Source: Burkholderia ambifaria (GTDB taxonomy: Bacteria > Pseudomonadota > Gammaproteobacteria > Burkholderiales > Burkholderiaceae). Taken from it: a DNA stretch of 64,000 bases. The notes under the pieces were generated by a model. The model saw nothing but the letters and a program-made list of their open reading frames with translations, ran no database searches and had not been told where the DNA came from. The stretch spans positions 28,796 through 92,795 of the forward strand of contig NZ_LKPJ01000030.1 in NCBI RefSeq assembly GCF_001443045.1. The letters are read 5' to 3'. A program made the position numbers and the translations under genes. Positions 58,065 to 64,000 of this stretch are shown here, in pieces (position 1 is the first letter of the stretch; every line of letters begins with the position of its first letter).

Positions 58065-58940
58065 TCATTCGTCGTTGCGCGCGGCGTCGATCCGGTAGAA
58101 GCGGCGTGCGTTGCCGCCGAAGACGTCGGCAAGCGCCGCGGAGCCGAGGAACTGCGTGCAGTCGTCCTCGCACGCGGCGAGCCATTCGACGTAGCCGCCG
58201 CACGCCGACGCAACACGCAGCACGGGCCAGTCGCTGCCCCACATCAATCGCGTCGGGCCGAACAGCTCGGCCAGTGCGCGAACATAAGGCCGCGTGCGCA
58301 TGCGCACGGTGTCCGCGCCGGCCGACAGCCCGGCCTCGGTCCACAAGCCGGACAGCTTGCAGTGAAGGTTCGGCAGGCTCGCGAGCCGGCGCATCGCCGC
58401 TAGCCACGGCTGCAGCTCGCCGCGCTCGATGAACGGCTTCGCGCCGTGATCGATCACGATCGGCAGATCCGGATGGCGTCGCGCGAACGCATACAGCGGA
58501 TCGAGATGGCGCGGCATCACCAGCGCATCGAAACGCAGCGCATGCTCGAGCATCGCGGCGACCGCGCGATCCAGCAGCGGATCGTCGATCCACGCGTCGT
58601 CGGACAGATCCTGCAGCATCGGCCGCAACCCGCGCGCCTTCGGCGCGGACGCAAACGCCGCGATTCGTGCCGGCGCATCGTCCGCCTTCAAGTCGACCCA
58701 GCCGACCACGGCGCAGGCTGTCGGGGTTGCGTCCGCGAGATCGAGCAGGAAGCGCGTATCGGCTTCGCTCGGCAGCGATTGCACGAGTACGGTGCCGTCG
58801 ATGCGTGCCGCGTCGAGCAGCGGCGTCAGATCGGCGGGGCCGAAGTCACGGTGAATCGCATCGAGTTCGGCCGGCGGCCAGCAGCCGGCTCGCGCGCCGA
58901 TCCGCCAGTAATGCTGATGAGCGTCGATGCGTGCCGTCAT
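58065..58940 (-). CDS. Amidohydrolase-superfamily lactonase (COG3618, L-fuconolactonase-like)
   Basis: A 291-residue protein. The N-terminal metal motif is R-I-D-A-H-Q-H-Y-W, followed by I-D-H-G-A-K-P, L-H-C-K-L-S-G-L, and W-G-S-D-W-P-V with the catalytic Asp. This is the COG3618 TIM-barrel pattern, whose characterised members include sugar lactonases such as L-fucono-1,5-lactonase from Burkholderia. It overlaps the aldo/keto reductase gene by four bases, fitting dehydrogenase-then-lactonase steps of oxidative L-fucose or related sugar catabolism. Confidence 0.88.
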   Translation of the reverse strand: MTARIDAHQHYWRIGARAGCWPPAELDAIHRDFGPADLTPLLDAARIDGTVLVQSLPSEADTRFLLDLADATPTACAVVGWVDLKADDAPARIAAFASAPKARGLRPMLQDLSDDAWIDDPLLDRAVAAMLEHALRFDALVMPRHLDPLYAFARRHPDLPIVIDHGAKPFIERGELQPWLAAMRRLASLPNLHCKLSGLWTEAGLSAGADTVRMRTRPYVRALAELFGPTRLMWGSDWPVLRVASACGGYVEWLAACEDDCTQFLGSAALADVFGGNARRFYRIDAARNDE

Positions 58941-59953
58941 GCGTGCGCTCCGGGAACGGGCGCATGCGCCGCGATCAGACCTTCATCGCGCAGCCCATCC
59001 CACAGCTCGGCCGGCACCGGACGCTCGAACCATTCGATGTTCTGTTTCAGCTGGGCCACGCTGCGCGCGCCGATCACACACGACACGACCGCCGGATGGC
59101 CGAACGGGAACTGCAACGCGGCGGCGGGAAGCGGCACGTCGAAGCGCGAGCACAGCGCGCCGAGCCGCGTCGCCTTGTCGATCACGTCGGCACTCGCATC
59201 CGAATAGTTGAACTTGCCGTTGCCGGCGAGCACGCCGGAGTTGAACACGCCGCCGATCACGATGCCCGTCTGCGCACGGACGCACGCGTCGAGCAGCGGT
59301 TCGAGCGCCGTCTGTTCGAGCAGCGTGTAGCGGCCGGCCAGCAGCACGGCATCGAGCGCCGCTTCGTTCAGTGCATCGGCTGCCACTTGCCATTCGTTCA
59401 CGCCGAGACCGAACGCACCGATCTCGCCGCCCGCACGCAGCGCATCCAGTGCGCGAAAGCCGCCGCCGCGGGTCAGCTGTTCCCAATAGTGCGCGTGGCG
59501 ATCGCCGTGCGTCATCGCGCCGATGTCGTGCACGTACAGGATGTCGATTCGCGCGAGCCCGAGCCGCTGCCGGCTGTCGTCGTGCGACCGCATGATGCCG
59601 TCGTAGCTGTAGTCGTAGACCGGGCGGAACGGCAGCGGCTCGGCCCAGCCGTCGTCGCCCGGGCGTACGCTCGCGTCGGCGCGCATCAACCGCCCGACCT
59701 TCGTGCTGAGCGTGAACGCGCCGCGCTCGCGTGGGGCGAGCCCCGCGCCCACGCGCCGCTCGGACAGCGTGTAGCCGTAGTACGGTGCAGTGTCGAAGTA
59801 GCGCAGGCCGGCAGCCCAGGCGGCGTCGACGAGCGCGTCGGCATCGGCGGCGGACATCGGACGATAAAGGCCGCCGAGCTGCGAGCAGCCGAGGCCGAGC
59901 GCGGACACCGTCAGTCCGCCGCGCGGCAATGCGCGTGTATCGTTTGCGTTCAT
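58937..59953 (-). CDS. Aldo/keto reductase (sugar dehydrogenase type, L-fucose-dehydrogenase-like)
   Basis: A 338-residue TIM-barrel oxidoreductase from the ATG at 59953. The catalytic tetrad is visible: D and Y in Y-F-D-T-A-P-Y-Y-G, K in L-S-T-K-V-G-R, H in I-L-Y-V-H-D-I-G. In this operon it probably oxidises an aldose to the lactone, feeding the next gene's lactonase. L-fucose or a stereochemical relative (L-galactose, D-arabinose) is the likely substrate by analogy with Burkholderia fucose clusters. Confidence 0.88.
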   Translation of the reverse strand: MNANDTRALPRGGLTVSALGLGCSQLGGLYRPMSAADADALVDAAWAAGLRYFDTAPYYGYTLSERRVGAGLAPRERGAFTLSTKVGRLMRADASVRPGDDGWAEPLPFRPVYDYSYDGIMRSHDDSRQRLGLARIDILYVHDIGAMTHGDRHAHYWEQLTRGGGFRALDALRAGGEIGAFGLGVNEWQVAADALNEAALDAVLLAGRYTLLEQTALEPLLDACVRAQTGIVIGGVFNSGVLAGNGKFNYSDASADVIDKATRLGALCSRFDVPLPAAALQFPFGHPAVVSCVIGARSVAQLKQNIEWFERPVPAELWDGLRDEGLIAAHAPVPGAHA

Positions 59954-60027
59954 GAATGGCGACTGGATGCGGAAAGGAAGGTACGACCGGCGATCGCCGC
60001 CCGCGCGCGGGCGACTTGCGCGGCCGG

Positions 60028-60975
60028 TCAGTACAGCACGTTCCTGGCCGCTTCCGAATCGAGGTTCTGCTTGTCGACCATCACGACGCCGGTGTCGATC
60101 AGCTTCGGCGCCGACTTGCGTTCGACGACCTCGAGCGCCGTGCGCACGCCCTGGTTCCCCATTTGCCACGAACCCTGCACGGCGATCGCCTGCACCGTAC
60201 CGTCGCGCACGAAGCCCTGCAGATCTTCGTTGCCGTCGAACCCGACCGCTACCACCTTGCCAGCCTTGCCCGACTGCTTCAGCGCACGGCCCATCCCGAC
60301 CGCGGTCGGCTCGTTCGCGCCGAAGATGCCCTTCAGGTCGGGGTGCGCCGACAGCACGTCGGTCGTCTGGTTCAGCGCGGTCGCCATTTGTGATTGCGAG
60401 TAGTACGGCCCGACGATCTGCAGCTTCGAATGGCTCGCGATGTACTTGCGGAACCCGCCGACACGGCTGACCTCCGACCCCGCGCCCGGCACGTACGACA
60501 TGATCGCGATCTTGCCGGACTGCCCGACACGGTCGATCAGCGCCTTGGCGCAAAGCGCACCCGCCTTCTCGTTGTCGGTCGACAGGAACGACTGGTAATA
60601 CGGCTTGCCGGCGTCCGAAATCGCCGAATCGATCAGCACGACGGGAATGTGCGCCTCCCACGCCTTCTTGATCGCGGGCACGAGCGCATCGGGATCGGAC
60701 GGCGCGAGCACGATGCCCGCCACATGACGCGTGACCGCGTTGTCGACCATGTTGACCTGCCCGCTGATGTCGGATTCGGCCGCGGGGCCCTGGAACGTCA
60801 TCGTGTAGCCCTTGGCCCCGTCGAGCGCCGCCTTCGCGCCTTTCTGCACGTTCTGCCAGTAGTTCGAATTGACCGTCTTGACGATCACGGCGATCTCGCC
60901 GCCCGCTGCATACGCGCCGCTGTTGCACGCCGCGTACAGGCACGCCGATGCCGCCAGCAGGATGGATTTGTTCAT
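60028..60975 (-). CDS. Sugar ABC transporter substrate-binding protein (RbsB-like)
   Basis: A 315-residue periplasmic binding protein. The signal peptide region is M-N-K-S-I-L-L-A-A-S-A-C-L-Y-A-A-C-N-S-G-A-Y-A, cleaved near A-Y-A-A; the A-A-C could also be a lipobox. The mature protein is a ribose/galactose-type fold (I-V-L-A-P-S-D-P-D-A-L-V-P-A-I-K-K-A; G-F-D-G-N-E-D-L). It delivers the sugar to the permease encoded 42 bases upstream. Confidence 0.92.
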   Translation of the reverse strand: MNKSILLAASACLYAACNSGAYAAGGEIAVIVKTVNSNYWQNVQKGAKAALDGAKGYTMTFQGPAAESDISGQVNMVDNAVTRHVAGIVLAPSDPDALVPAIKKAWEAHIPVVLIDSAISDAGKPYYQSFLSTDNEKAGALCAKALIDRVGQSGKIAIMSYVPGAGSEVSRVGGFRKYIASHSKLQIVGPYYSQSQMATALNQTTDVLSAHPDLKGIFGANEPTAVGMGRALKQSGKAGKVVAVGFDGNEDLQGFVRDGTVQAIAVQGSWQMGNQGVRTALEVVERKSAPKLIDTGVVMVDKQNLDSEAARNVLY

Positions 60976-61017
60976 GTCTCGCTCCGCTTCTCGTTGGTAG
61001 GGACTGCTTGCTGCCGG

Positions 61018-62049
61018 TCAGGGCCGGCGATTGCGCAACTGGTCGATCCAGACCGTGCCCAGGATCACGATGCCGATGATGATCTGCTGGATGAAGCTCG
61101 ATACGCCGTTCATGTTCAGGCCGTTGCGCAGCACGCCGATCACGAACGCGCCGATCGCCGTGCCGGAAATCGTCCCGACGCCGCCCATCAGCGACGTGCC
61201 GCCGATGACCGAGCTGGCGATGGCGTCCAGCTCGTACATGACGCCCTCGTTCGGCTGCCCGGTGACGAGCCGCGACATCAGCACGCAGCCGGTCACGCCC
61301 GCGAGCGCGCCGGACAGCACGTAGGTGAAGAGCTTCACGCCCTGTACGTTCACGCCCGACAGCCGCGCGGCTTCCGCGTTCGAGCCGACCGCGTAGATAT
61401 GGCGGCCGAGCGACGTTCTCGACAGCAGCACGGACACCACCACGAACAGCACGACCATGATCACGACCGGATACGGAATGCCGGGAAATGTCGTGTCGGG
61501 GAACCCGTCCGCGCCGATGCGCGAGATGCGCAGCAGCGCGCCGTTGCCCAGCGCGCCGAACGCGTCGCCGAGATCGGATACCGGCCGCGCGCCCGTGATC
61601 TGGAGCGCGATGCCCCGCGCGACGAGCATCATGCCGAGCGTCGCGATGAACGGCGGCAGGCCCATGCGCGTCACGCAGATGCCGTTGACGAACCCGCACA
61701 GCGCGCCGACCAGGACCCCGGCCGCCATGGCCGCGGGCACCGGCACGCCAGCCTTGACCAGCAGCGCGGCGCAGACGCCGGCCAGCGCGAGCACCGAACC
61801 GACCGACAGGTCGATGCCCCCCGTGATGATCACGCAGGTCGCGGCCACGCCCAGGTAGGCGATGGAGGTCACCTGCAGGCCGACGGTCATCAGGTTGTCG
61901 ACCGAGAAGAACGCCGCGCTCGATACCGAAAACGCGAACACGAGCACGACCAGACTGCCCAGCGCGGCGAACTTCTGGATCAGGTCGCGCCGCCGCTGTC
62001 GCGCCGCCCGCTCGTCGGCCAGACTCCGCCCGGATGTCATTTCAAGCAT
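61018..62049 (-). CDS. Sugar ABC transporter permease (RbsC-like)
   Basis: A 343-residue permease with about nine to ten helices. The RbsC motifs I-T-G-G-I-D-L-S-V-G-S-V-L-A-L, G-L-P-P-F-I-A-T-L-G-M-M, and Y-A-V-G-S-N-A-E-A-A-R-L-S-G are present. The start is uncertain: the ATG at 62049 overlaps the ATPase stop by eight bases, 62040 is an alternative, and 62067 has AGGAGG but at a long distance. It forms the membrane channel for the sugar. Confidence 0.92.
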   Translation of the reverse strand: MLEMTSGRSLADERAARQRRRDLIQKFAALGSLVVLVFAFSVSSAAFFSVDNLMTVGLQVTSIAYLGVAATCVIITGGIDLSVGSVLALAGVCAALLVKAGVPVPAAMAAGVLVGALCGFVNGICVTRMGLPPFIATLGMMLVARGIALQITGARPVSDLGDAFGALGNGALLRISRIGADGFPDTTFPGIPYPVVIMVVLFVVVSVLLSRTSLGRHIYAVGSNAEAARLSGVNVQGVKLFTYVLSGALAGVTGCVLMSRLVTGQPNEGVMYELDAIASSVIGGTSLMGGVGTISGTAIGAFVIGVLRNGLNMNGVSSFIQQIIIGIVILGTVWIDQLRNRRP

Positions 62050-63586
62050 GGGAACGCCCCGACGCATAGTGCATGATCTCCTCCTGACTGGTGTGTTTCG
62101 TGTCGAGAAATGCGGTCAATCGACCTTCGTGAAAGACGCCGATCCGGTCGGTCATGCCGAGCAGTTCCGGCAGTTCCGAACTGATCAGCACCACGCCGAC
62201 GCCGTCGGCGGCGAGCCGGTCCATCAATCCGTAGATCGCGAATTTCGCGCCGACGTCGATGCCGCGCGTCGGCTCGTCGAAGAACAGGATCTTCGAGCCC
62301 CGGTAGAGCCATTTGCCGATGACGACCTTCTGCTGGTTGCCGCCGGACAGGTTGCGCACGCGCTGGTGTACCGACGGCGTGCGAATCGCGAGGTCCTGCA
62401 CGTAGCGGCGCGCCACGTCGAGCTCGGCGTCGAAGCGCAGGAAGCCCAAGCGCGATGCGATGCCGCGCACGTTCGCGAGCGTGAGGTTCGCCGCGACGGG
62501 CATCGGCAGCGCGAGCCCCTCCTTCTTGTGGTCCTCCGACAGATACGCGATGCCGTGGTGGATCGCCTCGCGCGGCGAGCGGATCGTCACCGGCCGGCCA
62601 TGCAGCTCGATCGTGCCGCCGTCCGGGCGGTCCGCGCCGAAGATCGCTCGCGCGACTTCGGTGCGCCCGGCGCCCATCAGTCCGGCGAAGCCCAGGATCT
62701 CGCCGCGACGCAGCGAGAACGACACCGGCCCGAACACGCCGTCGCGGCGCAGCTCCCGCACGTCGAGCAGCACGTCGTCGGACGGCGTCGATTGCCGCGG
62801 CGGAAACGCGTCGTCGAGCGTGCGCCCGACCATGCGCGCGACGATGTCGTCGATGCTCACGTCGGCGAAATCGTCCGTCGAGATGTGGCGCCCGTCGCGC
62901 AGCACGGTCACGCGATCGACGATCTGCGCCATTTCGTCGAGCCGGTGCGAGATGTATAGAATCGCGACGCCGTCGGCGCGCAGCTCCTCGATGATGCGAA
63001 AGAGCTGCACGGTTTCCGATTCCGTCAGCGACGACGTGGGCTCGTCCATGATCAGCACGCGCGCGTCGTGCGACAGCGCCTTCGCGATTTCGACCATCTG
63101 CTGCTGCGCGATGGACAGCACGCCGACCTTGGTCGTCGGCGCGACGTTCAGGCCGATCCGCGCGACGCAGCGCGCGGCATCCGCATTGAGGCGCTTCGTG
63201 TCGACGAACGGCCCGCGTCGCGGCTCCCGCGCGAGATACAGGTTCTCCGCCACGCTCAGGTGCGGCACGAGATTGAGTTCCTGATGGATGATCGCGATGC
63301 CGGCCGCCTGCGCTTCGGATGCCGAACGAAACCGCACCGGGGCGCCGCAATAATGCACGACGCCCTCGTCGGGCAGGTACTGGCCGCTGATGATCTTCAT
63401 CAGCGTGGATTTGCCTGCGCCGTTTTCGCCGCAGACCGCATGCACCTCGCCGCGGCGCAGGTCGAGACGAATCCCGTCGAGCGCGAGGACGCCCGGGAAG
63501 CGCTTGCGAATTCCCTCCAGGCGCAGGATCTCCCGGTCCGCTTCGACCTGTGCGGCCTGACCGGGCAGATTGCGAGGCATTGCCAT
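62042..63586 (-). CDS. Sugar ABC transporter ATPase (RbsA/MglA-like, two nucleotide-binding domains)
   Basis: A 514-residue double ATPase from the ATG at 63586 (63580 is an alternative). Domain 1 has Walker A G-E-N-G-A-G-K-S-T and signature L-S-I-A-Q-Q-Q-M-V-E-I-A-K. Domain 2 has a degenerate Walker A G-L-M-G-A-G-R-T-E, normal for this family, and the signature L-S-G-G-N-Q-Q-K-V-V-I-G-K. It powers import by the adjacent permease and binding protein. No strong ribosome-binding site is seen. It is the first gene of the sugar operon. Confidence 0.92.
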   Translation of the reverse strand: MAMPRNLPGQAAQVEADREILRLEGIRKRFPGVLALDGIRLDLRRGEVHAVCGENGAGKSTLMKIISGQYLPDEGVVHYCGAPVRFRSASEAQAAGIAIIHQELNLVPHLSVAENLYLAREPRRGPFVDTKRLNADAARCVARIGLNVAPTTKVGVLSIAQQQMVEIAKALSHDARVLIMDEPTSSLTESETVQLFRIIEELRADGVAILYISHRLDEMAQIVDRVTVLRDGRHISTDDFADVSIDDIVARMVGRTLDDAFPPRQSTPSDDVLLDVRELRRDGVFGPVSFSLRRGEILGFAGLMGAGRTEVARAIFGADRPDGGTIELHGRPVTIRSPREAIHHGIAYLSEDHKKEGLALPMPVAANLTLANVRGIASRLGFLRFDAELDVARRYVQDLAIRTPSVHQRVRNLSGGNQQKVVIGKWLYRGSKILFFDEPTRGIDVGAKFAIYGLMDRLAADGVGVVLISSELPELLGMTDRIGVFHEGRLTAFLDTKHTSQEEIMHYASGRSHA

Positions 63587-63726
63587 TGCGTCTATATGAA
63601 CGCGTCCCGTTTGCAACAGCTTTCTTGCGTTTCTGACAGACAGATGGGCTGCGTCTCTATATCCGGCCTTATTGCAGCCGGTCCTGCCGCTGCGGGCCCC
63701 TATGAAATCCGCTGACTCACACCTCA
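63587..63726 (-). promoter_or_regulatory. Upstream region of the sugar operon with direct repeats
   Basis: On the plus strand tgcgtctatat (63587-63597, abutting the start codon) and tgcgtctctatat (63650-63662) are near-identical direct repeats 63 bases apart. They could be operator sites for a missing regulator. No regulator gene is seen before the insertion sequence begins at about 63727. Confidence 0.35.
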
Positions 63727-63732
63727 TTCTCC

Positions 63733-63753
63733 TAACGAGCTCGAAGCTCGTTA
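63733..63753. repeat. Perfect hairpin at the IS110 end
   Basis: taacgagct (63733-63741) and agctcgtta (63745-63753) are perfect 9-bp arms with a 3-base loop. It may be a subterminal inverted repeat, a terminator, or part of an RNA structure of the element. Confidence 0.6.
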
Positions 63754-63870
63754 CGCAATTCAGGTTTAGTGAGTCCCGGTCCTACCTGGCTTGTCATCAC
63801 ACTCGATTGCTGCGCAACCTTTCGACGTTCACCCTGTGTAAACGTTGATCTTCTACCGTGCGTAAACCGT

Positions 63871-64000
63871 TCAGGCCGGTTTCATGCTCACGTAGTCCTT
63901 CCGGTACGGCCGATCATGCGCGAGCACCGCCCAGATCGTCCGCGCCATCTTGTTGGCCAGCGCGACGATCACCACATTCATGGGCCGCCGCTTCTTCATC
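63871..64000 (-). CDS. IS110-family transposase, C-terminal part (gene continues beyond the window)
   Basis: The minus-strand frame runs in from the right edge and stops at 63873-63871. The 42 visible residues include R-P-M-N-V-V-I-V-A-L-A-N-K-M-A-R-T-I-W-A-V-L and the end Y-R-K-D-Y-V-S-M-K-P-A, the usual C-terminus of IS110/IS1111-type DEDD recombinases. The catalytic N-terminal domain lies outside the window. Confidence 0.75.
   Translation of the reverse strand, partial: MKKRRPMNVVIVALANKMARTIWAVLAHDRPYRKDYVSMKPA

Larger units (their letters stand above)
63727..64000 (-). mobile_element. IS110-family insertion sequence, right (3') end; continues beyond the window
   Basis: The window ends within an IS110-family element. 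Its transposase C-terminus is present (63871-64000) with about 140 bases of non-coding DNA after the stop codon. A perfect hairpin lies in this part (63733-63753). The outer boundary was placed just before the hairpin but is not certain, since IS110 elements often lack plain terminal repeats. The sugar operon next to it seems to have lost its upstream regulator. Confidence 0.6.

Noticed and set aside
58937..61699. A 920-codon minus-strand open frame running through the permease, binding-protein and reductase genes
   Set aside because: Only its last third is the real aldo/keto reductase; the upstream part is an out-of-frame reading of the permease and binding-protein genes with low-complexity Arg/Ala/Gly sequence.
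1..64000. CRISPR arrays, tRNA or rRNA genes
   Set aside because: No regularly spaced identical repeats, no tRNA-like cloverleaf with T-loop consensus and no rRNA sequence were noticed on either strand; no computational scan could be run.

Overview
The window is high-GC DNA that looks like a Burkholderia chromosome, probably the B. cepacia complex (inference). The signs are a Burkholderia-type general porin, a short H-NS protein ending in the Y-Y-D-P ... P-K-W-L DNA-binding motif, a squalene-hopene cyclase, strong G/C third-position codon bias, and many TetR, LysR, GntR and OmpR regulators. Much of it is metabolic, transport and stress content of the kind found on a secondary replicon. No rRNA, tRNA or CRISPR array was seen.

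Layout. 1-3.3 kb: end of an amino-acid permease, a TetR regulator and a divergent squalene-hopene cyclase. 3.5-11.2 kb: porin, then a minus-strand iron-uptake-like cluster (PepSY-ferredoxin reductase fusion, TonB receptor, a secreted two-repeat protein, a periplasmic binding protein). 11.4-23.6 kb: two OmpR/histidine-kinase pairs plus a further response regulator around an RND efflux operon (outer-membrane factor, adaptor, pump), then a secreted beta-propeller whose upstream region carries three TTCA repeats at 11-bp spacing. 23.7-27.2 kb: class C beta-lactamase, a truncated hydrolase, a tiny membrane protein and a second beta-propeller. 27.3-35.8 kb: a tightly overlapped branched-chain-type ABC operon with M20 and M81 hydrolases, facing a FadR-type GntR regulator across a perfect 20-bp palindrome. 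35.8-41 kb: an aldehyde dehydrogenase remnant, a saccharopine-dehydrogenase-like/acetoacetate-decarboxylase-like pair, small secreted protein, LOG-type protein and MFS transporter.

41.2-44.1 kb holds the most interesting locus: an H-NS gene, a retron reverse transcriptase and, directly upstream of it, a structured stretch with retron ncRNA architecture (pairing a1/a2 ends, AGC just after a1, two msr-like hairpins, a long msd-like stem, a TTGACA promoter element). Upstream is a gene that may belong to the plasmid fertility inhibition family. 44-54.5 kb: sugar-nucleotide reductase-like protein, DoxX, LprI-domain protein, LysR-pirin-WrbA, CidAB-like pair, and an Ohr/esterase operon with a TetR gene, linked by three copies of a 20-bp operator-like sequence. 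54.7-56.5 kb: an ABC exporter. 57-63.6 kb: a sugar ABC transporter with aldo/keto reductase, COG3618 lactonase-like and zinc alcohol dehydrogenase genes, resembling L-fucose-type oxidative catabolism. The window ends inside an IS110-family transposase.

Start codons were chosen by ribosome-binding site, signal peptide and overlap logic. Family names come from motif recognition and memory, without database searches.
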